Positions 41,878 through 50,178 of a stretch of DNA of 64,000 bases are shown here, one piece after another. The position numbers and the translations under genes are program-made. Source of the stretch: Pollutimonas sp035515055 (GTDB taxonomy: Bacteria > Pseudomonadota > Gammaproteobacteria > Burkholderiales > Burkholderiaceae_B); contig DATJBV010000050.1 in assembly GCA_035515055.1 (NCBI GenBank), positions 43,189 to 107,188 on the forward strand, read 5' to 3'. How positions within the stretch are numbered: the first letter of the stretch is position 1; each line of letters starts with the position of its first letter. The notes below the pieces were generated by a model, which was not told where the DNA came from, did no database searches, and was given only the letters and a program-made list of their open reading frames with translations.

Positions 41878-42330
41878 ATGGACAAAATCGATATCAAGAT
41901 CCTCCAACAGCTGCAAATAGACGGCCGCTCCTCCGCCCAGCAACTATCCGAGCACGTTGGCTTGTCGGCTGCCCCGGTTTGGCGGCGCGTCAAGGCGCTC
42001 GAGGCCGGCGGCGCAATCCAGGGCTATTACGCCAAGGTGGATCGCGTCAAGGTGGGCCTGCAGGCGTGCATGTTTGCCCAAGTCAGCCTGGAAAGGCACT
42101 CTGCGCAAATCGTGGAGAATTTCGAGCGGTCAGTCCGTGATGCGCCCGAGATCCTCGAGTGTTATGCGGTTACGGGGGATTCGGATTTCTTGCTGAAGAT
42201 CGTGGTGGCCAGTCCCGAGGCTTACGACGCGTTCCTGCACAGGTTTCTCTTCAACTTGCCTGGCGTTCGCCAAACCCGCACGATCGTTGCGCTGCGCGAG
42301 ATCAAGCACGACGCCAAGCTGCCGCTGTAG
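41878..42330 (+). CDS. Lrp/AsnC-family transcriptional regulator
   Basis: A 150-residue feast/famine regulator. N-terminal helix-turn-helix: MDKIDIKILQQLQIDGRSSAQQLSEHVGLSAAPVWRRVKALEAGGAIQGYYAKVD at residues 1-55; C-terminal RAM ligand-binding domain with ECYAVTGDSDFLLKIVVAS. Such proteins bind amino acids and often control the gene next door. The divergent neighbour is the 2-oxoacid oxidoreductase, which makes control of amino acid catabolism likely. The ATG at 41878 gives the family start; an upstream TTG would add four residues. Confidence 0.92.
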   Translation: MDKIDIKILQQLQIDGRSSAQQLSEHVGLSAAPVWRRVKALEAGGAIQGYYAKVDRVKVGLQACMFAQVSLERHSAQIVENFERSVRDAPEILECYAVTGDSDFLLKIVVASPEAYDAFLHRFLFNLPGVRQTRTIVALREIKHDAKLPL

Positions 42331-42771
42331 TTACCATTTAAGGTAGAGCATGGCCTTGGCCAGCAGCACAATGAACACCATGTGCGTGAAAACGCTGGTA
42401 TGTATGCGCTGCACATACCGGGTTTTAAGTAGTCCCTTGGTGCCCAGCACCATTGCCGTGATGAAGTGTCCGAGGACGCTTAAGGCCAGTACAATTTTCA
42501 AGGTCAGCATGGTTGCAAAGCTGCTATCGAACGGATGCGCCAAAACGCTGCGGTAATGCCATGCCATCCCGATACCGGCGCCGTAGAGCACGAGCAGCGT
42601 CCAGGGCATGATTTGTCGGGCGCGCTTGCCAATGGCGCCTTCGACCACGCGCATGGCATCGCGCGGAACATGTGCGCGTATGCCTTCCAGAATAAGGACT
42701 TCGAAGAACACGGTGCCGACAAATAGTATTGCCGCGAAAAGGTGTAGCGTGATCAATATGGAATAGTCCAC
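42331..42771 (-). CDS. CopD-like four-helix membrane protein
   Basis: A 146-residue integral membrane protein with four predicted helices (ILITLHLFAAILFVGTVFFEVLIL, IMPWTLLVLYGAGIGMAWHY, TLKIVLALSVLGHFITAMVLG and TSVFTHMVFIVLLAKAMLYL) with histidines in helices 1, 3 and 4. This resembles small CopD-domain proteins, possibly binding haem or copper. Translation is read from GTG 42771 because AGGAG lies six bases upstream and the hydrophobic helix starts at once; a longer frame from 42855 has no ribosome site and a non-membrane leader. Stop abuts the lrp stop, tail to tail. Confidence 0.75.
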   Translation of the reverse strand: MDYSILITLHLFAAILFVGTVFFEVLILEGIRAHVPRDAMRVVEGAIGKRARQIMPWTLLVLYGAGIGMAWHYRSVLAHPFDSSFATMLTLKIVLALSVLGHFITAMVLGTKGLLKTRYVQRIHTSVFTHMVFIVLLAKAMLYLKW

Positions 42772-42914
42772 AGCTGGCTCCTGCACGGCGCGCGATTTGC
42801 CGTCGTGCTGAAATGGGTCATGTAGCGCTCTGGGCGCGTAAGCATTGTAAGTCAACGCTACGCCGCGATACGGCTAAAATCATGGCTGTGTTGCCCCTAC
42901 AGGATGTCCAGCTC

Positions 42915-43403
42915 ATGTATCAGCTTTTGTTCCGGCACCGTTATTACGGCATATTGGCCACGACGGCCCTTATCGCCGGATGCGCCGCACCCAGCAAGAC
43001 AGCAGTGCCTGAAACGCCGGCCGCCACATGCCAGGTCGCCGCCAAGAACGACCAGGCCATCGGCAACTGGCTTAGCGTGCGCAAGCAGAAAGGCGTGGCC
43101 GGAGAGCTGCGTACATTATTCGCGCTGCAGCCGGACGGCACCATGGCCTATACCGAACACCTGAAGCGCGGCAAGCACCCGTCGCAAGGCCTGGAAGAAA
43201 CCGGTTGCTGGAAGCGCGAAGGCCAGAATCTTGTTCTGCGCACGCTGGAATCGAATGGATCGCCCGTCAGCCTGGATGATCCCATTTATACCAACCGCTA
43301 TACCATCGTGTCCGTCACGTCCCGTGCGATCACGCTGCGCGCGGCAGACGGCATTGTCGTCAATGCCGGCCGCATGTCGCCCGGATACCGCTTGCCGTTT
43401 TAG
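42915..43403 (+). CDS. Hypothetical lipoprotein
   Basis: A 162-residue exported lipoprotein of unknown function. Signal peptide MYQLLFRHRYYGILATTALIAGC with lipobox LIAGC, cysteine at residue 23. The mature part has TCQVAAKNDQAIGNWLSVRKQKGVAGEL and a beta-rich C-terminus ending GRMSPGYRLPF, a plausible small beta-barrel or lipocalin-like fold, which I cannot assign. AGGA lies 13 bases before the ATG. Its stop codon overlaps the gltX stop by a few bases tail to tail. Confidence 0.75.
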   Translation: MYQLLFRHRYYGILATTALIAGCAAPSKTAVPETPAATCQVAAKNDQAIGNWLSVRKQKGVAGELRTLFALQPDGTMAYTEHLKRGKHPSQGLEETGCWKREGQNLVLRTLESNGSPVSLDDPIYTNRYTIVSVTSRAITLRAADGIVVNAGRMSPGYRLPF

Positions 43404-44812
43404 CGGTATTGGCCCAGCCGTTCCAGGACGGCATTCCGGCCCAGGATCGCGAGGACCGCGTCAACCGCGGGGGTCTGCTTTTGCCCGGTGACGGCCACCC
43501 GCAACGGAATGGCCAGCTTGGGCATTTTTACATTATGCTCGGCGAGCACCGACTTGATCAGCGCGCTTAGTGCTTCGGTGGTCCATTCCGGCAATGCGGC
43601 CGCTTGGCGGGCGAAGTCGGCAAGAAGGGTCCGCGCCGGCTCGTCCAGGTGTTCCGCGCACAGTTCCGCCCCGGCCGGCGCATAGGGCGCGCAAAACAAC
43701 ATGGCGCCGTCGGCGAGCTGGTTCAGTGTTTCGGCACGGTCCTTGAGCAAACCCATGACCGCCGCGAGGTCCACGGCCGATGGATTGCCGCCGCGCTGTT
43801 CGATCCGTGGCGCCACCCGGATGGCGAGGTCGTCGTTGCCGCTGTTCTTGATGTAGTGCGCATTGACCCAGTTGAGCTTTTTCGGATCCCACTGCGACGC
43901 CGATTTGCTTAAATTGCGCGTGTCGAACCATTCGACGAGCTGATCACGGGTAAAGATCTCGTCGTTTCCATGGCTCCAGCCCAGGCGAGCCAGATAATTC
44001 ACCATGGCTTCGGGCAGGTAGCCGTCGTTGTCGTATTCCATGACATTGACGGCGCCATGCCGTTTCGAAAGCTTCTCGCCATCCGGCCCGAGTATCATGG
44101 GCACGTGGCCATATTCGGGTAGCTGGGCGCCCAGGGCGCGAAGGATGTTGATCTGGCGGGGCGTGTTGTTTACATGGTCGTCGCCGCGCAGGACATGCGT
44201 GATTTTCATGTCCCAGTCGTCGACCACCACACAGAAGTTATAGGTGGGGGTGCCGTCCGGCCGGGCAATGATCAGGTCGTCGAGCTCGGTATTGTCGAAG
44301 CTGATATTTCCTTTGACCAGGTCGTTCCAGCTCGTCACGCCCACCTGAGGGTTCTTGAAGCGCACGACTGGCTGGCGGCCGGCGGGGATCGCGGGCAGCG
44401 CCTTGCCTTCTTCAGGACGCCAAGTGCCGTCATAGCGGGGCTTCTGGCCCGCGGTGCGGGCTTTCTCGCGCATGGCTTCAACCTCTGCTGGGCTGCTATA
44501 GCAATGGTAGGCCGTGCCCTCGGCCAGCATGGTTCGTATGACTTCGCGGTAGCGTTCCATGCGCCGCATCTGATAGAAGGGGCCTTCGTCGGGCTGCATG
44601 TCCAGCCACGCCATGCTGTCGAGGATGGCCTGGACGGCTTCGGGCGTCGATCGTTCCAGATCGGTATCTTCGATACGTAACACGAATACGCCCTTGTGAT
44701 GGCGAGCGAAAGCCCAGGCAAAAAGAGCGGTGCGGGCGCCGCCCAGGTGAAGGTAACCCGTGGGCGAGGGGGCAAAGCGCGTGCGTACAACAGAGGGAGT
44801 AGACGTGGTCAT
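43400..44812 (-). CDS. gltX: Glutamyl-tRNA synthetase
   Basis: Charges tRNA-Glu (discriminating form expected). The 470-residue class I synthetase has VRTRFAPSPTGYLHLGGARTALF with the HIGH-type motif (HLGG) at the start, HVLRGDDHVNNTPRQINILRALG, and the KMSKS-type loop LSKRHGAVNVMEY near residue 240. The start MTTSTPSVVRTRF is standard. Divergent from the Pat-like gene; gap of about 106 bp. Confidence 0.97.
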   Translation of the reverse strand: MTTSTPSVVRTRFAPSPTGYLHLGGARTALFAWAFARHHKGVFVLRIEDTDLERSTPEAVQAILDSMAWLDMQPDEGPFYQMRRMERYREVIRTMLAEGTAYHCYSSPAEVEAMREKARTAGQKPRYDGTWRPEEGKALPAIPAGRQPVVRFKNPQVGVTSWNDLVKGNISFDNTELDDLIIARPDGTPTYNFCVVVDDWDMKITHVLRGDDHVNNTPRQINILRALGAQLPEYGHVPMILGPDGEKLSKRHGAVNVMEYDNDGYLPEAMVNYLARLGWSHGNDEIFTRDQLVEWFDTRNLSKSASQWDPKKLNWVNAHYIKNSGNDDLAIRVAPRIEQRGGNPSAVDLAAVMGLLKDRAETLNQLADGAMLFCAPYAPAGAELCAEHLDEPARTLLADFARQAAALPEWTTEALSALIKSVLAEHNVKMPKLAIPLRVAVTGQKQTPAVDAVLAILGRNAVLERLGQYR

Positions 44813-44918
44813 AGTTAGTAGTTAGGCTTTGGCATGGGCCGTTCGGCTGACATGCGGAAAAAAGTGGCAATATAGCTATTTTAGAGTACACACCAATTCA
44901 CCTTTAAACGGGCCAGAT

Positions 44919-47390
44919 ATGCCGCGACACCGACTCGCCGCCTTGTTCGAACCGCGCAACTTGTTAGTGCTTGCCGATCTGCCGCTGCCTATCGTGCGGC
45001 ATGTCGCGCCGGCGTTGGCGGCATCGTTGACCGTGATCCGGCCGGAACCCGGCGTGCCGCTGTCCGTGCCAGCCCCGCTCAAGGGCGTGCTTCCTGGCTT
45101 TCGGCTGGATCAGGCATTGGTCTGCGTGCCGCCGGACCGAAGCACTGAAGTGCTGGCGGTTCTCGAGGAGCACCGGCCAAGAAGCCTGGTCATTTTGCCG
45201 CATACGTCGCCGTCGGCCAACCCGGCGGCCGACATGGAAGCCTGCCGCGAATGGGGCCGGAAGAATGACTGCATGGTGTTGGGCCCCCGTTCATTCGGCA
45301 TCCAGCGGCCCCATTTGGGTATCAACCTAAGCCACGAACCCAGGGCGGCGCTCACGGGGCGGGTCGCGCTGGTCGCGCAATCCAGGTCGATTACGGCGTC
45401 GGTCCTCGACTGGGCGGAAGATGTCGGACTGGGATTCTCCGCGGTGGTGTCGCTGGGCGACGAAAGCATCGTCGACGTGGCCGACGTGCTCGACTACCTG
45501 GCAATGGACCCACGCACCGACAGCATTGCCTTGTATTTGGAAGAGACCAAGTCGTCCCGCCGTTTCACCAGCGCGCTTCGGGCGGCCTCCAGCGTCAAGC
45601 CTGTCATTATCTTGAAGGTGGGCCAGAACCCCGACGCGGGGTCGGCTGAAGACGCGGTCTTCAACGCATTGCTGCGGCGCGCCGGCGCTGTGCGCATCCG
45701 TTTTTTCGTGCAGCTTTTTTCGGCGATCAAGGTTCTGGTCTATACGCGCCGGCCGCGCGGCCGCAAGATTGCCCTTTTGTCGAATGGCGACGGGGCCGCC
45801 CAGCTCGCGCTGGACGTCATGGGAGACGCTGCAGCGGTGTTCCGTGCCGACCTGTCGCTTGCCAGCATCAAGGCGCTGAAGGGATTGCTCGAGCCGGGGG
45901 CCAGCGCCCGCAATCCCGTGGTTACCTATGCGCCGCTTACACCCCAGCGCGTGCAAGATGTCGTCACTGTGCTGGCGGACGATCCGGGGGTGGACGGCGT
46001 GCTGGTCCTGCTCGCGCCCGACCCGTTATCCGACATACCCGGGGTGGCCCGGCAACTGGCAAGCACCGCCCCAGACGCCCGCAAGCCCATCATTACCTGT
46101 TTCATGGGCGACGCCAGCATGCGTCCCTTGCGTCACTTGCTCGACAATGCGGGAACCCCCGCGTTTCGCACGCCCGAGTCCGCCGCGAATGCGTTCGGTA
46201 TTCTCGCCGCCTATCATTACAACCAGACCTTGTCGCAGCAAATATTGCCGCCCGAACCGCTCAGCAAACCGCCGCGGCTGGAAGAGGCGCAAGCCCTGGT
46301 GCGCGGTATCCAACAGCATCGGCGCCGGCATCTTACCGACGACGAAAGCAGGCAGTTGCTGGAGTTTTTTCATGTGCCCTTGCAATTTGAGAAGGTGCAA
46401 GACGGGGCGGCGGAAAGCTTGCCCGACGACAGCCTTCCCATGTCCATCCAGGTGCATCGCGACCCCAACTTCGGACCCTACATCATGTTCGGCTCGGGCG
46501 GCCAGGATGCGCTTATCTCGGGTTCGTATCGGGCGGTTGAACTCCCGCCCCTAAATAGTTATCTGGCCCGGCAGTTGGTCCAGCGCAGCAGTTTGTGGAA
46601 TAGCGCGCTATCGCGCCAGATCACGCCCGCCGCCTTCGAGGTGCTCCAGGAATCGCTGGAACGCATTTCCGAACTGGTCAGCGAATTGCCCAGCCTGGAC
46701 TCCGTGGTGATCGACCCGCTATATGCCGACGACATGCATTTGGTGGCGCACGCGATACGAATCGAACTGACTGCGGAGTCCATGCTCGTCCTTCCGGGCA
46801 CCACCGGCTATCGGCATATGGCCATCCATCCGTATCCCCGCAGGCTGGTGCAGGCAAAAAAATTCAAGGATGGGTCGCCCTGGACGTTGCGTCCCATACG
46901 TCCCGAAGACGCGGAACCATTGCAGGAATTTATCAGGGGGCTGTCCGACGAATCCCGCTATATGCGGTTTGTGTCCATGATGCGCGAGCTCACACCGCGC
47001 ATGCTGGCGCGCTACACCCGTATCGATTACGACCGCGAGCTGGCCCTGGTCGCCACCGTGCAAGTACCCAATCCACAAAATCGGGGACATCCGCGAGAAC
47101 TCATTATTGGGCTTGCTCACTATCTGCGCAATGCCGACGGCCGCGGCGCGGAATACGCGCTCGTCATCGGCGACAGCTGGCAACGGCGCAGCCTTGGCGC
47201 GCAGCTTATGGGAGGCTTGATCGAAGCGGCCCAGGAGCAGGGCCTGACCTACATCGACGGTGTCGTGCTGGCTTCGAACCGGCCCATGCTAAGCCTCATG
47301 ACGCATTTGGGCTTCCAGAACGACCACGACGAAGAAGACCCCAGCATGCGGCGCGTGTGGCTGGACTTGGGTGAAACGCATCGAACCTAG
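44919..47390 (+). CDS. Pat/PatZ-like protein lysine acetyltransferase (acyl-CoA synthetase-like domain plus GNAT)
   Basis: An 823-residue protein with the arrangement of bacterial Pat/PatZ. Residues 1-450 resemble the CoA-binding and ligase domains of NDP-forming acyl-CoA synthetases (LAALFEPRNLLVLADLPLP; VALVAQSRSITASVLDWAEDVGLGFSAVVSLGDESIVDVADVLDYL; KIALLSNGDGAAQLALDVMG). Residues about 480-645 correspond to the ATP-grasp region but appear shortened. From residue 655 (WTLRPIRPEDAEPLQEFIRGLSDESRYMRF) to the end is a GNAT domain with ALVIGDSWQRRSLGAQLMGGLI. Pat acetylates and inactivates acetyl-CoA synthetase and other targets. The ATG at 44919 is preferred to one 30 codons upstream. Confidence 0.85.
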   Translation: MPRHRLAALFEPRNLLVLADLPLPIVRHVAPALAASLTVIRPEPGVPLSVPAPLKGVLPGFRLDQALVCVPPDRSTEVLAVLEEHRPRSLVILPHTSPSANPAADMEACREWGRKNDCMVLGPRSFGIQRPHLGINLSHEPRAALTGRVALVAQSRSITASVLDWAEDVGLGFSAVVSLGDESIVDVADVLDYLAMDPRTDSIALYLEETKSSRRFTSALRAASSVKPVIILKVGQNPDAGSAEDAVFNALLRRAGAVRIRFFVQLFSAIKVLVYTRRPRGRKIALLSNGDGAAQLALDVMGDAAAVFRADLSLASIKALKGLLEPGASARNPVVTYAPLTPQRVQDVVTVLADDPGVDGVLVLLAPDPLSDIPGVARQLASTAPDARKPIITCFMGDASMRPLRHLLDNAGTPAFRTPESAANAFGILAAYHYNQTLSQQILPPEPLSKPPRLEEAQALVRGIQQHRRRHLTDDESRQLLEFFHVPLQFEKVQDGAAESLPDDSLPMSIQVHRDPNFGPYIMFGSGGQDALISGSYRAVELPPLNSYLARQLVQRSSLWNSALSRQITPAAFEVLQESLERISELVSELPSLDSVVIDPLYADDMHLVAHAIRIELTAESMLVLPGTTGYRHMAIHPYPRRLVQAKKFKDGSPWTLRPIRPEDAEPLQEFIRGLSDESRYMRFVSMMRELTPRMLARYTRIDYDRELALVATVQVPNPQNRGHPRELIIGLAHYLRNADGRGAEYALVIGDSWQRRSLGAQLMGGLIEAAQEQGLTYIDGVVLASNRPMLSLMTHLGFQNDHDEEDPSMRRVWLDLGETHRT

Positions 47391-47398
47391 GGGTGTCG

Positions 47399-48070
47399 TC
47401 AGGCAGCCACTTTGCGAAGAAAGGCGGCTATGTCGGCAATTTCTTCCAGGCAGACAGAATGGCCCATGTCGTAGGTCTTCCATTCGACTGAATAGCCCAG
47501 GGCCTGGAGCGCCGCGCGCGATGCCTGGGCCCTGGATATGTCCACAACCTGGTCCATTGTTCCGTGCGCCATGAATATGGGCGTGTCGCGGTTGGCGGGA
47601 CTATGTTCGGCCGCTGTGAGTGCGGCCAGAGGCAGATAGCCGGATAAACACAGCATGCCGGCAAGCTTCTGGTCGGCGCGCAAACCCGTCTGCAGCGTCA
47701 TGGCGCAGCCTTGCGAGAAACCGGCGAGCACAATGTTGGCGCACGGAATCCCACGGCTGTTCTCGCGGTCGATCAGGGCCTCGACGGCCGACTGGGAAGC
47801 GCGTAGCCCGGTCTCGTCTTCACGGCGCACCAGATCCGGCGTAAAAATGTCGTACCAGGCACGCATGGCCATGCCATTGTTGATCGTAACGGGCCTGACC
47901 GGCGCGTGAGGAAAGACGAAGCGGATGGCCGGCGCGCCCCGCAGTTGCAATTCCGGCACCATGGGGGCAAAGTCATTGCCATCGGCGCCCAGGCCGTGCA
48001 GCCATATGACGGCGTGGGTGGGCGCGGGGCCCGTTTCAATTTCTATGCATTCGAGTTGCTTGGTGCTCAT
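47399..48070 (-). CDS. Carboxylesterase / phospholipase family hydrolase
   Basis: A 223-residue alpha/beta hydrolase of the bacterial carboxylesterase II / APT1-like group. Seen: HAVIWLHGLGADGNDFAPMVPEL, oxyanion region AWYDIFTPDLVRREDE, nucleophile motif LAGFSQGCAMTLQ around residue 118, aspartate in FMAHGTMDQVVD and histidine in YDMGHSVCLEEI. It hydrolyses short acyl esters and perhaps lysolipids or protein thioesters. Start overlaps the darP stop as ATGA, so the two are coupled. Confidence 0.92.
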   Translation of the reverse strand: MSTKQLECIEIETGPAPTHAVIWLHGLGADGNDFAPMVPELQLRGAPAIRFVFPHAPVRPVTINNGMAMRAWYDIFTPDLVRREDETGLRASQSAVEALIDRENSRGIPCANIVLAGFSQGCAMTLQTGLRADQKLAGMLCLSGYLPLAALTAAEHSPANRDTPIFMAHGTMDQVVDISRAQASRAALQALGYSVEWKTYDMGHSVCLEEIADIAAFLRKVAA

Positions 48071-48654
48071 TCTTGATCCGTGGAGTCGTTGGAAGGCGTG
48101 GCGATGTCATCCAGGGACTTGATCGCCTGGAAGAGTGCGCGGTAATGCTTGCGCTGGGGGTCTTGGCCGGGCTGCAGCGCCGCATTGCCTTGCGCTTCTT
48201 TGCGGCCCGCTCGTATGAGCGTGCGCAGCTGTTGAATGTCCGCATGCGGATAGGCGTTCATTAACCCCGTTAGGGCATCATCGTCCCGCAGCAGCAGGTC
48301 GCGCAATGCCTCGAGCCGGTGCATGGCAAGCGTTTGCTCGCGCGACCCATTTTCCCAGATATCGATCTGAGCGCGGATAGTGTCGGCGTCGGCGTCGCGC
48401 ATGAGCTTGCCGACATAATGGATCTGACGGCGACGGCCTTCGCGGCTGGTGACGCGTTGTGCTTCCCGGATGGCGTCGTACAGCTTCTCGGACAACGGCA
48501 GTTGCTTGAGGCGGTCGGTAGACAGCTCGACCAGCTGCCTGCCTAGGTCAAGCAGCGCGAGCATGTCGCGCTTGACTTGCGACTTGCTGGGCCGGTCGTA
48601 CAGCGATTCGGCGGGTTCGGTACGTTCGTTGGGATTGGCGGGGATATTGGGCAT
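48067..48654 (-). CDS. darP: Ribosome biogenesis factor YjgA (DarP)
   Basis: A 195-residue helical protein of the YjgA/DUF615 family, which in E. coli joins late 50S precursors and helps peptidyl transferase centre folding. Seen: SLYDRPSKSQVKRDMLALLDLGRQLVELSTDRLKQLPLSEKLYDAI, EGRRRQIHYVGKLMRDADADTIRAQID, and a basic helix HADIQQLRTLIRAGRKE. The start at 48654 (MPNIPANPNERT) is favoured over 48726, which lies inside the divergent intergenic region. It is divergent from pmbA, a common neighbour. Confidence 0.93.
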   Translation of the reverse strand: MPNIPANPNERTEPAESLYDRPSKSQVKRDMLALLDLGRQLVELSTDRLKQLPLSEKLYDAIREAQRVTSREGRRRQIHYVGKLMRDADADTIRAQIDIWENGSREQTLAMHRLEALRDLLLRDDDALTGLMNAYPHADIQQLRTLIRAGRKEAQGNAALQPGQDPQRKHYRALFQAIKSLDDIATPSNDSTDQE

Positions 48655-48714
48655 GGAATTCAATAAAGTATTCTTTAATTGGCTATGATAACCGTCTAAC
48701 CTGAAAGAGCATCG

Positions 48715-50082
48715 ATGAGCCACCAATCCAATTCCCGTTTACCTATTTCCGAAAACCAGGCGCGCTTTCGCGAGCTGGTCAACGACGCCTTGAAGCATGC
48801 CAAATCGCTGGGGGCGTCCGATGCCGCTGCCGAGGTTTCAGAAAGCTCCGGCTTGTCCGTATCTGTGCGACGCAAGAAAATCGAGACGGTCGAGCAGACG
48901 CGCGATCGTTCGCTGGACATCACGGTCTTTGCCGGCCAACGGCGCGGTTCGGCCTCCACGTCCGACTTTGCCCCGCAGGCCTTGCGCGAAACCGTTGAAG
49001 CGGCCTGGCATATTGCACGCTACACGGCCGAAGACCCCGCCGCAGGCCTCCCCGACGCCGATCAATTGGCCAACGACTATGCCGACCTGGATTTATATCA
49101 TCCGTGGGATATCTCCACTGACGACGCCGCCGAACTGGCCATCTCGGCCGAACGCGCCGCCTACGACACCAGCCCTCTCGTTTCCAATACCGATGGCGCA
49201 TCGGTAGACACCTACGAAGGGCATTTCGTACTGGGCAATACCCGGGGTTTCCTGGGCGGTTATCCGTTTTCCCGCCATAGCCTGTCCGTGGCGCCCATCG
49301 CCGGGCGCGGCGCCAAGATGCAACGCGACTACTGGTATACCGCCGGCCGTGCGGCGTCCGAACTGGCCGACCCCGCGGCCGTCGGTCGCTATGCCGCCGA
49401 ACGCACGCTGGCGCGCCTGTCGGCAAAACGCATCAAGACCGGACGCTTTCCCGTGTTGTTCGAAGCCCCGCTGGCAGTGGGCCTGCTGGGTTCGCTGGTG
49501 CAGGCAGCCAGTGGCGGCGCGTTGTATCGGAAAGCCAGTTTTCTGCTCGATTCCCTCGGTAAACCCGTGCTTGCCGACCATATCGATATCCGCGAAGACC
49601 CCAGTATTCCAGGCGCGATGGGCAGTTCGCCCTTCGACAGCGAAGGCGTGCGCACGGCGGCGCGAGACCTGGTGGCGGGCGGCATACTGAACGGCTACTT
49701 CCTGTCCACTTATACGGCGCGCAAGCTCAATATGCCAACCACGGGCAACGCGGGCGGCTCGCACAACCTGCGCCTCACGTCGCGCCTGACGCAAGACCAG
49801 GACGACTTTCGCGCCATGCTGCGCAAGCTTGGCACGGGGCTGCTTGTCACCGAACTTATCGGCCAAGGCGTGAATTACGTCAGTGGCGACTATTCGCGCG
49901 GCGCGTTCGGCTATTGGGTCAAGAACGGGGAAATCCAGCATGCCGTCCAGGAAGTCACCATTGCCGGCAACCTGGCCGACATGTACCGCAATATTGTCGC
50001 GGTCGGGGCGGATGCCATCACTCGCGGCTCGAAGACGACAGGATCGATACTCATTCGGGAAATGGCCATCGCCGGCCAGTAG
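48715..50082 (+). CDS. pmbA: Metalloprotease TldE/PmbA
   Basis: PmbA (TldE) works with TldD to cleave unfolded peptides, needed for microcin maturation and antitoxin turnover. The 455-residue product has the N-terminal SDAAAEVSESSGLSVSVRRKKIETVEQTRDRSLDITVFAGQRRGSAS-type region near residues 35-80 and the C-terminal GAMGSSPFDSEGVRT, TGNAGGSHNLRLT and GQGVNYVSGDYSRGAFGYWVKNGEI. TldE itself lacks the zinc-binding histidines of TldD; no HExxxH is seen here. No tldD is in the window. Confidence 0.95.
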   Translation: MSHQSNSRLPISENQARFRELVNDALKHAKSLGASDAAAEVSESSGLSVSVRRKKIETVEQTRDRSLDITVFAGQRRGSASTSDFAPQALRETVEAAWHIARYTAEDPAAGLPDADQLANDYADLDLYHPWDISTDDAAELAISAERAAYDTSPLVSNTDGASVDTYEGHFVLGNTRGFLGGYPFSRHSLSVAPIAGRGAKMQRDYWYTAGRAASELADPAAVGRYAAERTLARLSAKRIKTGRFPVLFEAPLAVGLLGSLVQAASGGALYRKASFLLDSLGKPVLADHIDIREDPSIPGAMGSSPFDSEGVRTAARDLVAGGILNGYFLSTYTARKLNMPTTGNAGGSHNLRLTSRLTQDQDDFRAMLRKLGTGLLVTELIGQGVNYVSGDYSRGAFGYWVKNGEIQHAVQEVTIAGNLADMYRNIVAVGADAITRGSKTTGSILIREMAIAGQ

Positions 50083-50178
50083 GGAATTCACTTGCATTAC
50101 AAGGTGTGCAACACCGTGTAGAATCCGCGGGAGCAGTTCCATAGCAAAAATATTCGAATGCCGAAAGGAGAGCTTCTA

